64,000 nt of DNA from Muricea muricata (Eukaryota; Cnidaria; Anthozoa; Malacalcyonacea; Plexauridae): positions 11,388,383-11,452,382 of the forward strand of contig OY979725.1 of NCBI GenBank assembly GCA_963855995.1, written 5' to 3'. The position numbers and the translations under genes are program-made. Each line of letters begins with the position of its first letter. Within the stretch, counting starts at the first letter, position 1. Below the pieces are notes generated by a model, which saw nothing but the letters and a program-made list of their open reading frames with translations, was not told the DNA's origin and ran no database searches. Positions 1 through 12,786 of the stretch are shown piece after piece.

Positions 1-702
1 AGCCGTTACTATCGATGATATGCTTCACAACTTCAGAAAGCCTTTTGTCAAAAATACTTCATCAGAAATAGAGCATCAAAAATACTTTAAGGACATAATT
101 TAATTATTCACGTATGATTACTCATATATTATTTTAAGCGTAACTAGTAAGTGTCGATTAGTGTGATTCGCTTCTTATTCCAATGTACTTTTAGATATGT
201 ACTTTTATCTTTTGAATTTAATAAGGGCATTATTATTACTCCTATAAAATACTCCTAACAGTATTACTAGCAGTACGCCAGTCAGATAATTAATATGATA
301 ACGCATAATAACTGTACACAGATGTCGAGAATTAACTAAAAACAAAGAAATGTTAGTTTTCTAACACATGTATTTTGAGGGTATGATATATTAACTCTGT
401 TAATAATCCTATTGCTACTGTAATCTTAGCGTCAATTTTGAAGTCACCGCGAAGGTTAGCGCACTGATAAGCCATGTAGGACAAGTTTTCTGCTACTATG
501 TAGTGTTTACGTACAGCAAGAGGTTTTCCGCAGTTTTAACCCAAAACATACAGTGGAAAACCAAGGAGTTAATTATCGAAGGAGGTTGTGAACTACAACA
601 GGTACACACTTTATGTAAAATACTCGCTTGAATAACAGTATCATTTGCATTGCCATGGCAACTAGAAAAGCACAAGAGGGGGAGTTTACCACTAACAATA
701 GC
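1..702. repeat. Upstream copy of a tandem genomic duplication (partner 3249-3957)
   Basis: The first 700 bases match 3249-3957 almost base for base, both beginning AGCCGTTACTAT and both including the ATGGCAACTAGAAAAGC stretch (655 and 3914). The offset is about 3.25 kb. In the second copy the repeat follows directly after the 3' end of the exonuclease gene, so the window probably opens just downstream of another copy of that gene. Similarity stops at the hairpin element at 703. Confidence 0.9.
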
Positions 703-831
703 GAGCTTAAAAGATCACGCGACGCGGACGTCGATGACGACGTGAAAATGGCGTGGCATGTCCATAAATGGGCACAGCAACCATTTTCAGGGCGTCATCG
801 ACGTCCGCGTCGCGTGATCTTAAGCTGGCTC
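703..831. mobile_element. Short inverted-repeat (hairpin) element, MITE-like
   Basis: Two arms of about 30 bases, one starting GATCACGCGACGCGGACG at about 712 and the other its reverse complement ending near 822, enclose about 70 bases. The arms are unusually GC-rich for this region. The paralogous segment at 3957 lacks the element. No transposase is encoded. Confidence 0.75.
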
Positions 832-1783
832 ACATTATTAAAGACAGGTGTTTAATAACGAGAAACCGGTTGAATTCAACAGCGTTTTAACTAAACGGTA
901 GTAAAGAAGTGAAAGTATACCAGAAAATATTGTTGACGGACTGCTTGTACACTTCAAAAACACATGGCTCGTTCAATGGAAAGGTATGGAACATACTTAG
1001 TAAATCATGTTGTTGAGTAAATCAAACAATATGCAAAAATATTTTACGCTGTCTGTTTCATTTAAAATATTACGGAGTTTAAGATCGACGACACGATCAG
1101 AACTTCATCACAAGAACGATTGAGTATTTGGTACTACTGCACTAAAACAAATGTTTAGGTCCTTAAGACAGATGAAACGATGTCATATTTGCTACAAACT
1201 CGACTTTGGGAAATTTGCATCCCAGCTAGGGTTCTCAAAGTCAAGCGTTTTAAAGACGGATATCGTCCTTTCAGCTGATCAGAGGAGTTCATAAAGTTGA
1301 AATATTGATGTAAAACATTTTATTCGCTAAAACAAGCGGTGTCTGCTATGGTATACACTTATGTATCACACTGGTCGCACCAAGCTTCTCCTGTTTAAGT
1401 GCCAAGATTGGCGTTGTGTTAGAAATGACTAGATACGCAGCTGCATGATTATATTCCTTGGACAACAAATTCTAGTTGTTCAGTTTTTTCGATAAAAAAT
1501 CTATTCGTTAGGTCTATATACAAACTCTCTATATACGTTTTATATATACTGTAAGTATACAGTATTCTTGGTGGTGGTCAATCTCAACTGTATTGATGCT
1601 TATGATGTACTGAATGATTTGCATGATTCAAAGTATATAAATGTATAAACAAGGGTTTCTTTATTTTACTGTCGCCCTGCATACAACCTGTAATCGTATA
1701 GTCATCTAACGTGTACGAGCTATTCTGTTCTCATCACTAATTTGAAATAAGAAAGACAATCATGCAGTTCCTTTATTATACAG
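832..1783. other. Non-coding stretch upstream of the exonuclease exon
   Basis: No open frame with family features was found. The sequence at 1766-1783 ends in a plausible acceptor (TTATTATACAG), so the next gene may have upstream exons in this interval or to its left that I cannot identify. Confidence 0.4.
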
Positions 1784-1793
1784 TGAAGAGGTT

Positions 1794-3097
1794 ATGGTCA
1801 GCTGGGAAATGATGAGAGGTTTCTGGATTCGCTTGGCTTTTGAAATTTCAGAAGATACGGGTGCAAATGTCAAGATGTACTTAAACAAGTTTATTACCAA
1901 CAATACTGGATATTCCTTCACTATAACACAGTTGTATGACGAGCTGTTTTACATCTGTATCACAACATCCCAATGCTCTGATATCAAGCGTAAATTAGAA
2001 ATGAAGTTTAAACTCAAATTGGAAGATGTTCCTTCAAAAAACCTGCTTCCAGGAGCAGCAAAGAGGATGAAAATGTTTAAAAATGCCCATGAATTCCGAA
2101 GATTTCGTGAAAACGACTTGCCTAACTTGAACAGACCAATCACCAGGAGAAAACATAAAGCAGCATTAGAACACTTTAGCAAAGTAAAATCTGCTTTCAA
2201 TACAGAAGATCAACAATCTTTCATCGCATTTGATCTGGAGGTTTACGAGCACGACCACTCGCAAGTTCTTGAAATCGGTTACGTCATTGCTCGTTTCTTG
2301 CCTACACGACCACCCACAGATGGTGGTCTTCCCAAAGTTGAAGTGACGAGTCGAAAACATCTGATAATTGAAGAAAATCTTCACTACAAGAATAAAGATA
2401 ATGTCCCAGACAACCGAGATAGTTTTAGGTTTGGTGTATCGGAGACTTTGTCGCTGGAAGATGCAGTTGAAAGGTTGGTATTTGCATGTAACCTTTTATA
2501 CATGTTGCAAACTACAAGAATAATGCTTATTTATTGTTGTGAGGCTCGGTATTTATGCCAACCTCCCCACGAAGTGTTTTATACGTACATTGCCTTTTTT
2601 ATACCAGTTGGGAGAGAGAACCGCACATAGAATTATTTTTTAGTAACAATTTTTAAGGCAATACTTAATAGCGTCTTCTTTAGTGAATGCTAGACTAATT
2701 TATTAAAGTAAATTTATATTTAAATGCTTTAACACAACCATTGACTACCATTATTTTTATCGTTGTAAGATTTGGTGAGGATATCACAGGGTGTAACTAC
2801 ATCCTTGGCCATTCAGTGAAAAATGACGATGCCTACCTCAGGAAAATAGGCGTGGATTTGAGCGTTCTTGGTATGGAAATTTTCGACACACAGGTTATTC
2901 AAACCTACAATGAAAGTTTGAAAGAGAGTGAGAAATATTCCATGCGTAGCTTGTCGTACCTGTTGAAAGAATACAAAGTGAATTACCAGGAGAGTGACCT
3001 ACATAACGGTGGCTGTGATGCTTTCTACACTATGATGGTGTTTCTGAGACAGATGGGATACAGTGCGCAGGAAGTGAATGCCATCGTCGCATCTTAA
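1794..3097 (+). CDS. Gfd2/YDR514C-like DEDDh 3'-5' exonuclease-fold protein
   Basis: Predicted exons are 1794-2473 and 2770-3097. The phase-2 junction (donor GTTGGT, acceptor TTGTAAG) restores one frame of 335 residues. The RNase-H-like fold is visible: Exo I FDLE (D147, E149), Exo II GHSVKNDD (around 240-247), and Exo III HNGGCD with H305 and D310, the H-x4-D spacing of DEDDh enzymes. FDLEVYE and the FDTQ motif resemble the C-terminal domain of Gfd2/YDR514C proteins. All catalytic positions look intact, so nuclease activity on RNA or DNA is plausible but the substrate is unknown. The ATG at 1794 is the first in the open frame. An acceptor at 1783 leaves room for an upstream exon, so the N terminus is uncertain. 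Repeats on both sides (1-702 and 3249-3957) suggest that the gene is one unit of a tandem array. Confidence 0.8.
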
Positions 3098-3248
3098 GAT
3101 AAATATTATCATAATTTTCTCAGCAAGTATATGATTCTAACAATTTTAGTAACAAGCATGTTTCACAGACATAAGTGTAATTAACAATATTCAAGGAGCA
3201 GAAACATTATCAGCATTTCAACGTCATACAAGTGGGAGTAGGCAACAG

Positions 3249-3957
3249 AGCCGTTACTATCCATGATATGCTTCACAACTTCAGAAAGCCTTTTGTCAAA
3301 AATACTTCATCAGAAATAGAGCATCAAAAATACTTTAAGGACATAATTTAATCATTCACGTATGATTATTCATACATTATTCTAAGCGTAACTAGTAAGT
3401 GTCGATTAGTGTGATCCGCTTCTTATTCCAATGTACTTTTAGATATGTATACTTTTATCTTTTGAATTTAATAAGGGCATTATTATTACTACTATAAAAT
3501 ACTCCTAACAATATTACTAGCAGTAATGCCAGTCAGATAATCAATGTAATAAAGCATAATAACTGTACACTGATGTCGAGAATTTAAAAAAACTATAAAC
3601 AAAGAAATGTTAGTTTTCTAACACATGTATTTTGAGGATATGTTATATATTGACTCTGTTAATAATTCTATTGCTACTGTAATCTTAGCGTCAATTTTGA
3701 AGTCACCGCGAAGATTAGCGTACTGATAAGCCATGTGGGAAAGTTTTCTGCCACTATGTAGTGTTTATACGTACAGCAAGAGGTTTTCCGCAGTTTTAAC
3801 CCAAAACTACAGTGGCAAACCAAGGAGTTAATTATAGAAGGAGGTTGTGAACTACAACAGGTACACACTTTATGTAAAATACTCGCTTGAATAACAATAT
3901 CACTTGTATTGCCATGGCAACTAGAAAAGCACAAGAGGGGGAGTTTACCACTAACAA
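3249..3957. repeat. Downstream copy of the tandem duplication (partner 1-702)
   Basis: This repeats 1-702 with scattered substitutions and small indels, and lacks the hairpin found at 703-831. A short open frame after ATG 3914 (MATRKAQEGEF) is shared by both copies but ends after about 42 codons. It could be an unrecognised first exon or non-coding sequence. Confidence 0.9.
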
Positions 3958-4077
3958 TAACAAATACTGCAAAAATCTTGTAGGAATCCCACACAAAACA
4001 TCAGCAGAAACCTATAGGGTTATCGATTTTGACTAGCTAACTGTTTTACCTAAGGTCCCCTAGAAGTAATTCTCGGG

Positions 4078-5228
4078 ATGCCTGTAAAATACAGCGACAT
4101 AAAGTGGGATGCGCAGCCAGTGGTTTGGTATATAGTGTATAGAAATATAGAACTGTCTTCTGAACCAAACGTGGAGAAACCGATGATACATGAAGCTGAT
4201 GATGAAGTACAGGAAATATGCGATGAAGTAAGTAATTGTGGAAAATGATCCAAAGTCAGCAAAATGATTCTGTCACACAGTTGTCTTTTACCGTGAAAAC
4301 GATGTCTCTATAGCTTGCTCTATTTCAAGCAACATGTCCTAGAAACAATGTATGTCTCACGGTTTACCTTTACATGCAATGTTGACAAACCTGGCAGGGA
4401 AACGAATTCTGCTGATTCGCTTTGCATGAAACATGACAGCGAAAAAGCGTTTCCTAGTTTAGCAGGCAAGCTATGGTTATTTGACACAATGTTTCCTGGT
4501 CGGTTCATTGGCTAGTTAGTTCCGATGTTTCCTAGTAGGAAGAAGCATGAAAAAAATAGAGTGTAATACTATAACTGCACCCTGAGCTAACGAAATCACT
4601 TCCCATTGACACCCCAATAAACTGCATGCTTATAGGATATATAACACACAAAAATATGCATGCATGTGTTCTACCATCTTACTCTGCACGAAGACCCTTC
4701 GCTCCAAACCTCGATTGTGTTGATACTGTTTCAGCTGGGCAATGAATGATCCAATTTTTCGCGTACATTTGATTGTACTATCGGCACTGGAATCGTTAGT
4801 TCAAGATATATAGGATACGGCCTAAAAATCTTAACAAACATGAATTACAGCTATATTAGCTAATACAACCAATATTCTTCGCAGTTTAAAGAAGAGGTTG
4901 CAAGACGAATCAAAAAGCCAGTTCAAAACCTGCATGCAGAATCATTTGCAGTAAAAGTCGTTCATTCTGGAATACATTTTTATATAAAGGTAAAAAAATG
5001 GATGCATAAAATACTTCAACATGTAATATTTTTATTCCATACAGTAGAGCAGGATGTATTAATAAAATAATATTTTTTCCAAAAATATTAATGGTCTAGG
5101 CAAGCATATCAAACATGGAATGCGTTCATTTACGAGTACATCGCCCGTACAGTTACAAAGGTGAAAAACCGACCCTTGAAGCAGTAAAGCCCAACCAGGG
5201 CAAACAGAAACCAATAAACTATTTTTGA
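4078..5228 (+). CDS. Stefin-type cystatin (cysteine protease inhibitor-like), three exons
   Basis: Predicted exons are 4078-4227, 4885-4989 and 5100-5228. All junctions are phase 0 (donors GTAAGT and GTAAAA; acceptors TTCGCAG and GGTCTAG), giving 127 residues. The product resembles cystatin A/B (stefins), cytosolic inhibitors of papain-like cathepsins. The N-terminal helix region is EADDEVQEICDEFKEEV, the first hairpin loop ends HFYIK, and the C-terminal part is VHLRVHRP...INYF, matching the stefin VHLKVF...LTYF pattern. No signal peptide is visible, as expected of stefins. The QVVAG inhibitory loop is degenerate (KVVHSG), so inhibition may be weak or its specificity changed. It converges with a second stefin-domain gene at 5788-8005 that has the same phase-0 architecture, which supports common descent. 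Confidence 0.85.
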
Positions 5229-5787
5229 GGCTTTTAATGAAATGACATATTAAATTAGTATAATATTGATTACATTAACTATAGCTGGCCTAGATTTCTA
5301 TTTGTAAGATAATCAAAGCTTTATATTAGTGTACAATGTAGATAATAATAGAATTTATAAGGTTCATGATGTATCATTTTGTGGGGATATTACAACATAC
5401 AAATGCTGAAAAACTACTCTACTTGGGCCACTTTCATATAAATAATGATTAAAATATATACGGTACAACTTAGTGTATTTACTTACGGAACTGTAGAAAG
5501 ATTTTTGGGTCGATTTTTTAACGTTCTTTAACTCACGTTTCAAATATCAAAACGCTCCATTGATAAGCTTTTCCATTGCTTTTAAACTCTCACAAAACTC
5601 TTTCTATCTTTTTTAACCTATTTAATGAAATTCTAAATAATCTAAAAAATCTAGATGAAAAATGTTTAAAAATAAGGTTCTCTGCCTTATTTTTAATTAT
5701 TTTAGAATTATTAGGTAACAAATTTATAAATGAAGTAAGTTGAAATAAACAGGTTTAAAACGTTACATTCAATGTTCCGAGACCCTT
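5229..5787. other. AT-rich spacer between convergent cystatin genes
   Basis: This is the 3' space shared by the two convergent stefin genes. It is AT-rich and holds no supported gene. Confidence 0.5.
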
Positions 5788-8005
5788 TCAAAAGAATTCG
5801 ATGTTGCCATTATCCGGTTGGGCTCGTTCAAGAATGGCCTGCAAACTTGGAATGACTTTCAGCTCATTTTTATGAGTAAAAATTCTCAAATGTAGACAAT
5901 AATTCTGCCAGACGTTCACCTGTAATGAAAATAGACTTATATAATCACGGATTTCGATTGATGTTGTTTTTTCTTTCCTTTTTTTAATTTGAAAAAAGAA
6001 TAAAACATCAAAATGGAAAACTACCTTGACGTAGTAGAATATCCCCTCTTGCCCTGCCACGCGGACTTTGTAAGAGACAGCTTGGTACTTGATAAAGTCC
6101 ATTCCACACATGTATTCCACCTGATGTCGTACCTATATTATTCGAAGTTGTGTCAGTAATTCAGTCGAGTCTTGGACACGTGTGTTACTTACCTTAGAGA
6201 AATCTCAGAGTGAAAAAACACTTCACAGTCTTTCAGAGTGAAAAAATACTTCACAGTCTTTCTAAACCAAGCCAAAAATTTACAAAACATTTCTTCCTGT
6301 ATGGGATGTAATATTTACTTCATTTTTTTATCACCTATATGGCTATATAGGTGATCATATATATGGCTATAGCCCTAGCAGGGGTGCTGTAGAAAGCTCT
6401 TTTGGACAAAAAACAACGAATTCTCATTGTTGGTTCTCATTGGTCAAATAACATTTAAATGAGCCAATAAAACGCAGGTGCTACATCACCCCCTTCCCTC
6501 TATCAAACCAAACAAGTTTACATTAATACTTGTTTACCTGATCACACATTCGTTGGATAAAATCGTCGGCTTTCTTCGGTGTATCTTCATACTCCTCGTC
6601 ATCCCAAGCAGCAATGTTATAATTCAGAGAATTACGGAATCGTTGCTGATTCTGCTTTAGATTTTCAGGACTTTCAGCTCCGGGCCAAATATCATCTACA
6701 GCTTGAGAATTAGTTTCCTGGGCTTTCGTATCAGTGACTTGTTCAATATTATCAAAATACCAAGATATACCAACCGTATCACCCACTGTCGCCAGATAAT
6801 CATCTGGTGTGCCCGAGAAATTGTAGGCCGTTTCAGCGACAATAGGAATCTCTTTGTCCCAACCTTGACTGCCCTTGGTCCATTTAGAAACACCAGGAGC
6901 TTTCGTCGGAGATGAAACAGGCGATTGACTGACCATACCGGGTGATTTACTGCGAGTTGGACTGCTTGATAATGGTGACTTTGCACGTTTCATCCCTGGA
7001 GACTTACTCCGCGTGTAGGTATTATATTCCGGTGATTTACCTCGGCTGTACGTATCAATTTCCGGTGAATTACTTCGGTTTGGGCTATTGAAGACTGGAG
7101 ACTCATTTTTGGTTAGGGTATTAATAAGCGGCGACTTACTTCGTATTGGGGAAGAACCTCCTGGTGACTTACTTCGTAGAGGGGACGAAAGCCCTGGCGA
7201 TTTACTTCGTAGAGGAGACGAATACCCGGGAGATTCATTTCGCATGGGGGACGAAAGTCCTGGCGATTTACCTCGTACAGGGGACGAGAGTCCTGGGGAT
7301 TTGCTTCGTCTACTATTGACTAACGTATTGGGACGCTGGTTATTGATATTTGGTGATTTACTTCGTGACGTTTCTGCTGTTGGACTCTGGGATTTCGTTT
7401 CGAATCTCTTTACATTTTCTTGCACAGGACTTTCCGATTTTCCTTCGAGCTTTCGAACATGTTCTTTAACAGGGCTTTTGGCCTGATTTCGTTTTCTCTG
7501 TAACGTAAAGGAATAAATGAATTGCTCGGCACGTTAAGCAATTCTAGAATGCTATACACCAGTATATAGTATATTAGGATATACTGAACAAGAGATTTGT
7601 CCATAGCAGAGTAGAGATTTTCATCTAAATTTTATGACATAGCCTTATTTTTTGCAACAGTATGACTGATCACTTAATTGCACCTTGGCAAATCCAAACA
7701 GCTAAAATATTTCTTAGAAAGTGTCCATGGTCCCCGTTCAACAAAAAATCAGGCTTTTAGTACTTTTCAGTGTATGTGAAACAGGGCATTGTAGCATATA
7801 TACCAGGTGTAAAATATATGCAACAAATAACTTGAAACAAATAGGCAACATTTAAATCACAGATAAAAGATTGAAACAAACCTACCAGCCTTTCTAAATC
7901 TCTTTCCGATTGAGCTCGTCCAGTTTCTTTCATTTTTTGTCTTGAAAGGATATCCTGACTGCTCGGCTCACTTTCAAACGCGTTGTTTGTGCTGTATTTT
8001 GCCGA
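5788..8005 (-). CDS. SKSP-repeat protein with C-terminal stefin (cystatin) domain, 5' end missing
   Basis: Exons in transcript order are 8005-7886, 7497-6538, 6120-6025 and 5919-5788. All are phase 0 with good GT/AG sites (for example GTAGGT, GTAAAC, and acceptor TTTTCATTACAG), giving 435 residues. The second exon encodes about 15 degenerate repeats of the form RSKSPGLSSP, a low-complexity basic/serine-proline region likely to be disordered and phosphorylated. It is followed by an acidic segment (AAWDDEEYEDTP). The last 90 residues form a stefin domain: IQRMCDQVEYM, FIKYQAVSYKVRVAGQEG (the RVAG stretch stands at the QVVAG position), FYYVKV, LHLRIF, and a C-terminal IEFF. Ordinary stefins are about 100 residues, so the long extension is unusual. 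No start codon is assigned; the 5' exon(s) must lie above 8005. Regulation is unknown. Confidence 0.83.
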
Positions 8006-8476
8006 CTTTGCAAATGCAACATAAACAGTTAGACCATAAATAATAAATTAATATGCGCTGAGCAGTATGTAAAAACGTTTATCAAGTTATTGATTACTGT
8101 ACAGTTACATTTCATGGAAAAATGAGTGTGATATTTTTGTATATATGCAAAGCATTTATTATGACACGGATGTTGCAAATTCTTTGCATCAAGTATCAAT
8201 TTGCGAAAATCAGTTGAGTGTATAGTTGACATATACAACCTGTTATGCATATTCTAAACAATAAAGGGAAATCTCAACATCATTAAAAATATGTGCACAA
8301 TTGCCTCTCTATCCACAGAGACATTTCAATTTAGACACATTTACGCTTTAGAAACTTTCCGTGCAGACAATATTGAATGAAACACTAGGGTACAACCTAT
8401 CTGATATAGTCTTAAAGTTATTTGTGGGCATCACCACCTTAATTACATATAAATCACATAAGCTGTTGTCAGCCAC

Positions 8477-8555
8477 ATCTGTAGCTCAGTAATCAGAGCA
8501 TTGACTCCCATATATAGTAAACGCGTATAGGTTCGATTCCTGCCAGTAGACCTAG
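8477..8555 (+). repeat. tRNA-derived sequence (SINE head or tRNA pseudogene)
   Basis: An A-box-like block (TAGCTCAGTAATCAGAGCA) is followed about 45 bases later by a B box (GGTTCGATTCC), the spacing of an internal RNA polymerase III promoter. The D-arm pairs, but the acceptor and anticodon stems do not close convincingly, so a functional tRNA is unlikely. A tRNA-derived SINE is the better reading. Confidence 0.45.
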
Positions 8556-8735
8556 AGTGGATGATTTTTCTCAACATGTCTATGGATTTCACTTGAGATT
8601 AAGACACGTTCCTTGAGTAAAGAAATGGGTAGAATATATGCGGATATTTGGCGATGTTTTTGCGTTAGTAAGGACCTAATTTGAAGAGATATTTGTAGTT
8701 TCACTATGTAACTACATGGATTTGTAAACTAAAAA

Positions 8736-8842
<107 letters not shown>

Positions 8843-11284
8843 GCGTTTTTTATCTTTCTTTCCGCCCCTCCCCCCCCCTCGGGGCACAAAAAGAGGATTT
8901 AAATCTTGCTCCTGAGGTGCAACGCCATGTGATGACAGCATGATGTAAAACTTTTCTTCAGGCAAAAAACTATTCAATTAGCAAACTATGCTAGTGTTCT
9001 GGAACAGGGGAGAAGCATTTCTCCGTCCCGTTCCGGATTTCCGACCTCGTGTACATGCATGCCGAATTGATCCCCCCTCTGTGACAATTAACCACATTTG
9101 TCTTTCGAGACAAAGAATGTTACTGTTGCATATGAAACACAGTGAAAAACAGCAGGAGCGTATGAAGCCCCCTGATGTTTGTTTGCTAAACATCCTGGGC
9201 GAAGTACGCAGTTCACTGTTCGTAAATTTTTAGTACCGACGGCTATAACATCTCATGCAGACATGCTCCATTCTGAATTGCTTAAAGTGTATTACTTGAG
9301 AGTTCAATCTCCGATGAAAGGTCGTTTTTGCAGCCTACTTGATAACCACGATTCGTTGTAAAAAGCAATAAAAGGGCATAATTACTCCTTGAGAAGGAGT
9401 GAAAACTACCCCCTGCATATAAGCTACTCCGAGTTCAAAAGTTAAAGGGACCCAAACGTGAACCAAAACAACCTTTTGGAATAATTGGAACTGCTCTTCC
9501 ACAGGGTAATTTTGGCCCTTCCAAGATAATAAACAAATCTTTTTAAGGGTTGTAAAGTTCTAGAATGTACTCTTTTGAATAGCAACAACAAGGGGATTAA
9601 AAAGGCCCTTTTGAAAGGGGTGACAATAACACTTTTAAATTTACGGTGTAAACACCGTCTCGTAATATGTGAAAATGAAGAAATACATTTTCGGTGTCGA
9701 TATACAGTTATATCAACACGAGTGAAAACTGAAAAACGAGAAATTGTGTGGAAACACGACGCCCACAGGGCGGAGGGTTTTTACTAAATTTAGAGATTTC
9801 CTAATTTCCACGAGTATTGATATGTACAATATACCGATAGGAAAAAAAGGTTTATATTTCTTTTATGATATAGCAGAAAAATATACACAATTACTCCAAC
9901 GGATGGGCGATGGGAAATTTTCCGTGTTGACATACAGTTATATCAACGCAGCTTTTAACCAATTAGCGTTCAGAATTCACAAATGCTATATTGTATGTGA
10001 TATACGTGTGACAATTAACATGTTATATAATGTTCCAATAAATGATTAACATGTAACATAATGTTGCAATAGCCAAAGTAAGCTACACTGACATGGATTA
10101 GGCAATAATCGTTTTACGACAATTTTTAGAAAATGCTTTCGTATTTCCGCTATTTCGTGGTATACGTTTTGAGGATGATGGACGTACATAGATTCAACCA
10201 AATTCCTGGCAAACGTACGATCAGGATAAGTTGAACTGTGCCCACGAAATGATCGATAGGTTGAGCATGAGCAGAATGCTGGGAAGAATAACCACAGAAT
10301 GACCTATATATATTAACCAAGATGCAATTAATCACTTTAATATATTAGCTTGTACACAATTGCTTACATATAAAGGTTAATAAAATTTATTATTTTCTTG
10401 TACAAAGAAGCATTTATAGACACTTAAGCAAGGTGACAACAAAGAGACTAATTACACACAATTACTGTCGACAACAGAATTATAATACCTGCCCTACTTT
10501 GCAATGCGTGATTTTTGTGATTCAGTCGAACACGAGCTTAAATTATTTCTCTAAGTATTGTAAACATTTATAAATAAGCTGTAGTATGTGGTCTCACTGC
10601 ACTATTACAGGTTAAGAATGAAGGAGCTATAGAGAAGTTCAAGTTGTTTACACTTCAGATTCGTGGCACAGATCTCAGCACTAACAACGAATAAAGAGTT
10701 GTTGTTCCAAGATATGACATTGCCAAGTCAAGTGGCTCTTATTTGAGAATTAGTTCGCTGAAGGTCATGAGAAAACGAACACACGAGGACACATTCAATA
10801 CGGGGATTATTGCACATGGATGGCGAAAATCCAAGTGCTCACTATACGTAAATCACTCAACCACGAGGCATGTGAATGTATTCCGCTTTCTAGAGTTGCA
10901 GTTACGCACGTGGCACCCTGGGAAAGTCAAACACTCATCTTTTTCTAGATTACGTTGATGCTAGGATTTCCGGTCTTTCGACGCGAAATCATCCCAACAG
11001 GAGGCACAGTACAGACTGGCCCAACCTAGCAATTTCCTGAGCGCATGGTCAAACATTTTTACGAAGATATATGCACCAGGGTGCTTGCAATCTGCATTTC
11101 AACGTGTATATGTTAAGACGGATATTTCGAAAAAAAAATTTTTGCGACAGCTTGCATGTATATGGGGATTTTTGAAAAAACACAAGATTTCGCAACACGC
11201 CAACACAAAAAGTTTGCAAAGGTTAGGGGTTTAAAGTTGCGTTGTAGTACTATAACCCCAGGTTAAAGTTATCAACCCATCCTT

Positions 11285-11734
11285 TTAAAGTGTTTATGAA
11301 ACGAAATTTTCTGCCACAATTTTTTATTGCATTGGAAAGATCAGTTAAAATCACAGCATAACTTTTTTGATAGAATTTTTGTAACTGTCTTACTTTTCGA
11401 GATTTTATTTGATATGAAAATAACACAACCAGTGACGTCATTGAGCATAACTACTTTTCCAAAAAGCTTCATTAATAAGATACAAGATACCTGGATGTGT
11501 AGTTTTAAAACGTGTAGTTTTATTTATTTTTCATGATTATATGCTATAAAATAAGCAATCAGGACACTCATACAGTATGACGTCGGTAGTTGTGTTATTC
11601 GCATATCCTATAAAGTTCAATGTCTCGACAATGAACAGAGTTATTCTACTATATTGTTATTTCATCTGATCTTCCTAATACAATTATACTACCAACAAAA
11701 TGTTGGACAAAATTTCGCTTCATAAACACTTTAA
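11285..11734. mobile_element. MITE-like element with TTAAAGTGTTTATGAA terminal inverted repeats
   Basis: The left end TTAAAGTGTTTATGAAACG and the right end, whose reverse complement is TTAAAGTGTTTATGAAGCG, are inverted repeats of about 25 bases enclosing 450 bases without coding content. Confidence 0.7.
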
Positions 11735-12060
11735 TTTCAGGATTATATGCAAGTCTATTCATTTTAAACCAAAACAACTATTGATCCATTTCTGAAGAAA
11801 TATTTTGAAACTGCTGGAAAATTTCCCATAAATTTTACGTTAACCCAGACTTGAACTATTGAACAACCGAAGAAAATCCTGTATTTGTTACACTAACTTG
11901 CAAGGTATCGTACCAACCAGCATAAACATTAAAACATACACGGTTTACCATATTTCCATTGCATTTATATTATATAATCCCTGCTTATACAATAGTTGAA
12001 TTGTACTACATCAAATATGTACAAAACAAGTGCAACCGTGCAATACAACAAGATAATTAG

Positions 12061-12255
12061 GCCTGGTTTCCAATTAATCTCGTAACTAACGTGGACTTGT
12101 CAAGGTGACCGATGTGATTGAGTACTATTGATAAGGATTTGCACTTCATAATGACCGATTTGAAAACAACTTACAAATGAAAATATATATCCGGACAATA
12201 TTGTATCATCGAGATTGACTTTGCCACGACAGCTACGACCAAATGGAAACTAGGC
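12061..12255. mobile_element. MITE of the AGCCTAGTTTCCATTTGGTCGT family
   Basis: It begins GCCTGGTTTCCAATTAAT and ends ACGACCAAATGGAAACTAGGC, an imperfect inverted repeat. Relatives are at 18294-18752 and 26226-26405, with half-copies near 44110-44215 and 52140-52240. The internal sequence contains a GATGTGAT block shared by members. Confidence 0.65.
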
Positions 12256-12786
12256 TGCACAGATTCCTTTTTTAATCTAATGTGTTTGTTGTGTCCGTTT
12301 GTATACTTATATATATATAATTATTTTATCTATAATTTTAGTGCACTTAGCTATAAGTGTTTAAATAGAGAGAAGTGTAGCAATTAAAATACACTGAAGT
12401 GTTGATTTATGTCACCTTACATGTATTATGTTCTCTTTATGTAAGCGGTGTAACCTAAATGCCACTTTACAGACAGTTTAGTTTCTGAAAAGAAAAGAAG
12501 TTTCATCCAAGCATAGTGATTTTCCAGGTTACCACTAAATTATTCACTCATAACCAGCAATAGTTTCAAGTCAAAATGAATTGGGACACTTGTAGCTCGA
12601 GGTTCAAGCCGATATATCGATTGCTACAGATCTAAATTACTATTCCCTCTGCTCTTACCCAATCTAACGTTAATTTCCCCATCAGCACATTGCACTGACA
12701 AGGGAGTGCGACTAATTTACTTTAGAAATTAAATACATTTGAGCAATTTGTCCCAAAAAATCATTTTCTACAAATCCCGCAAGCTG

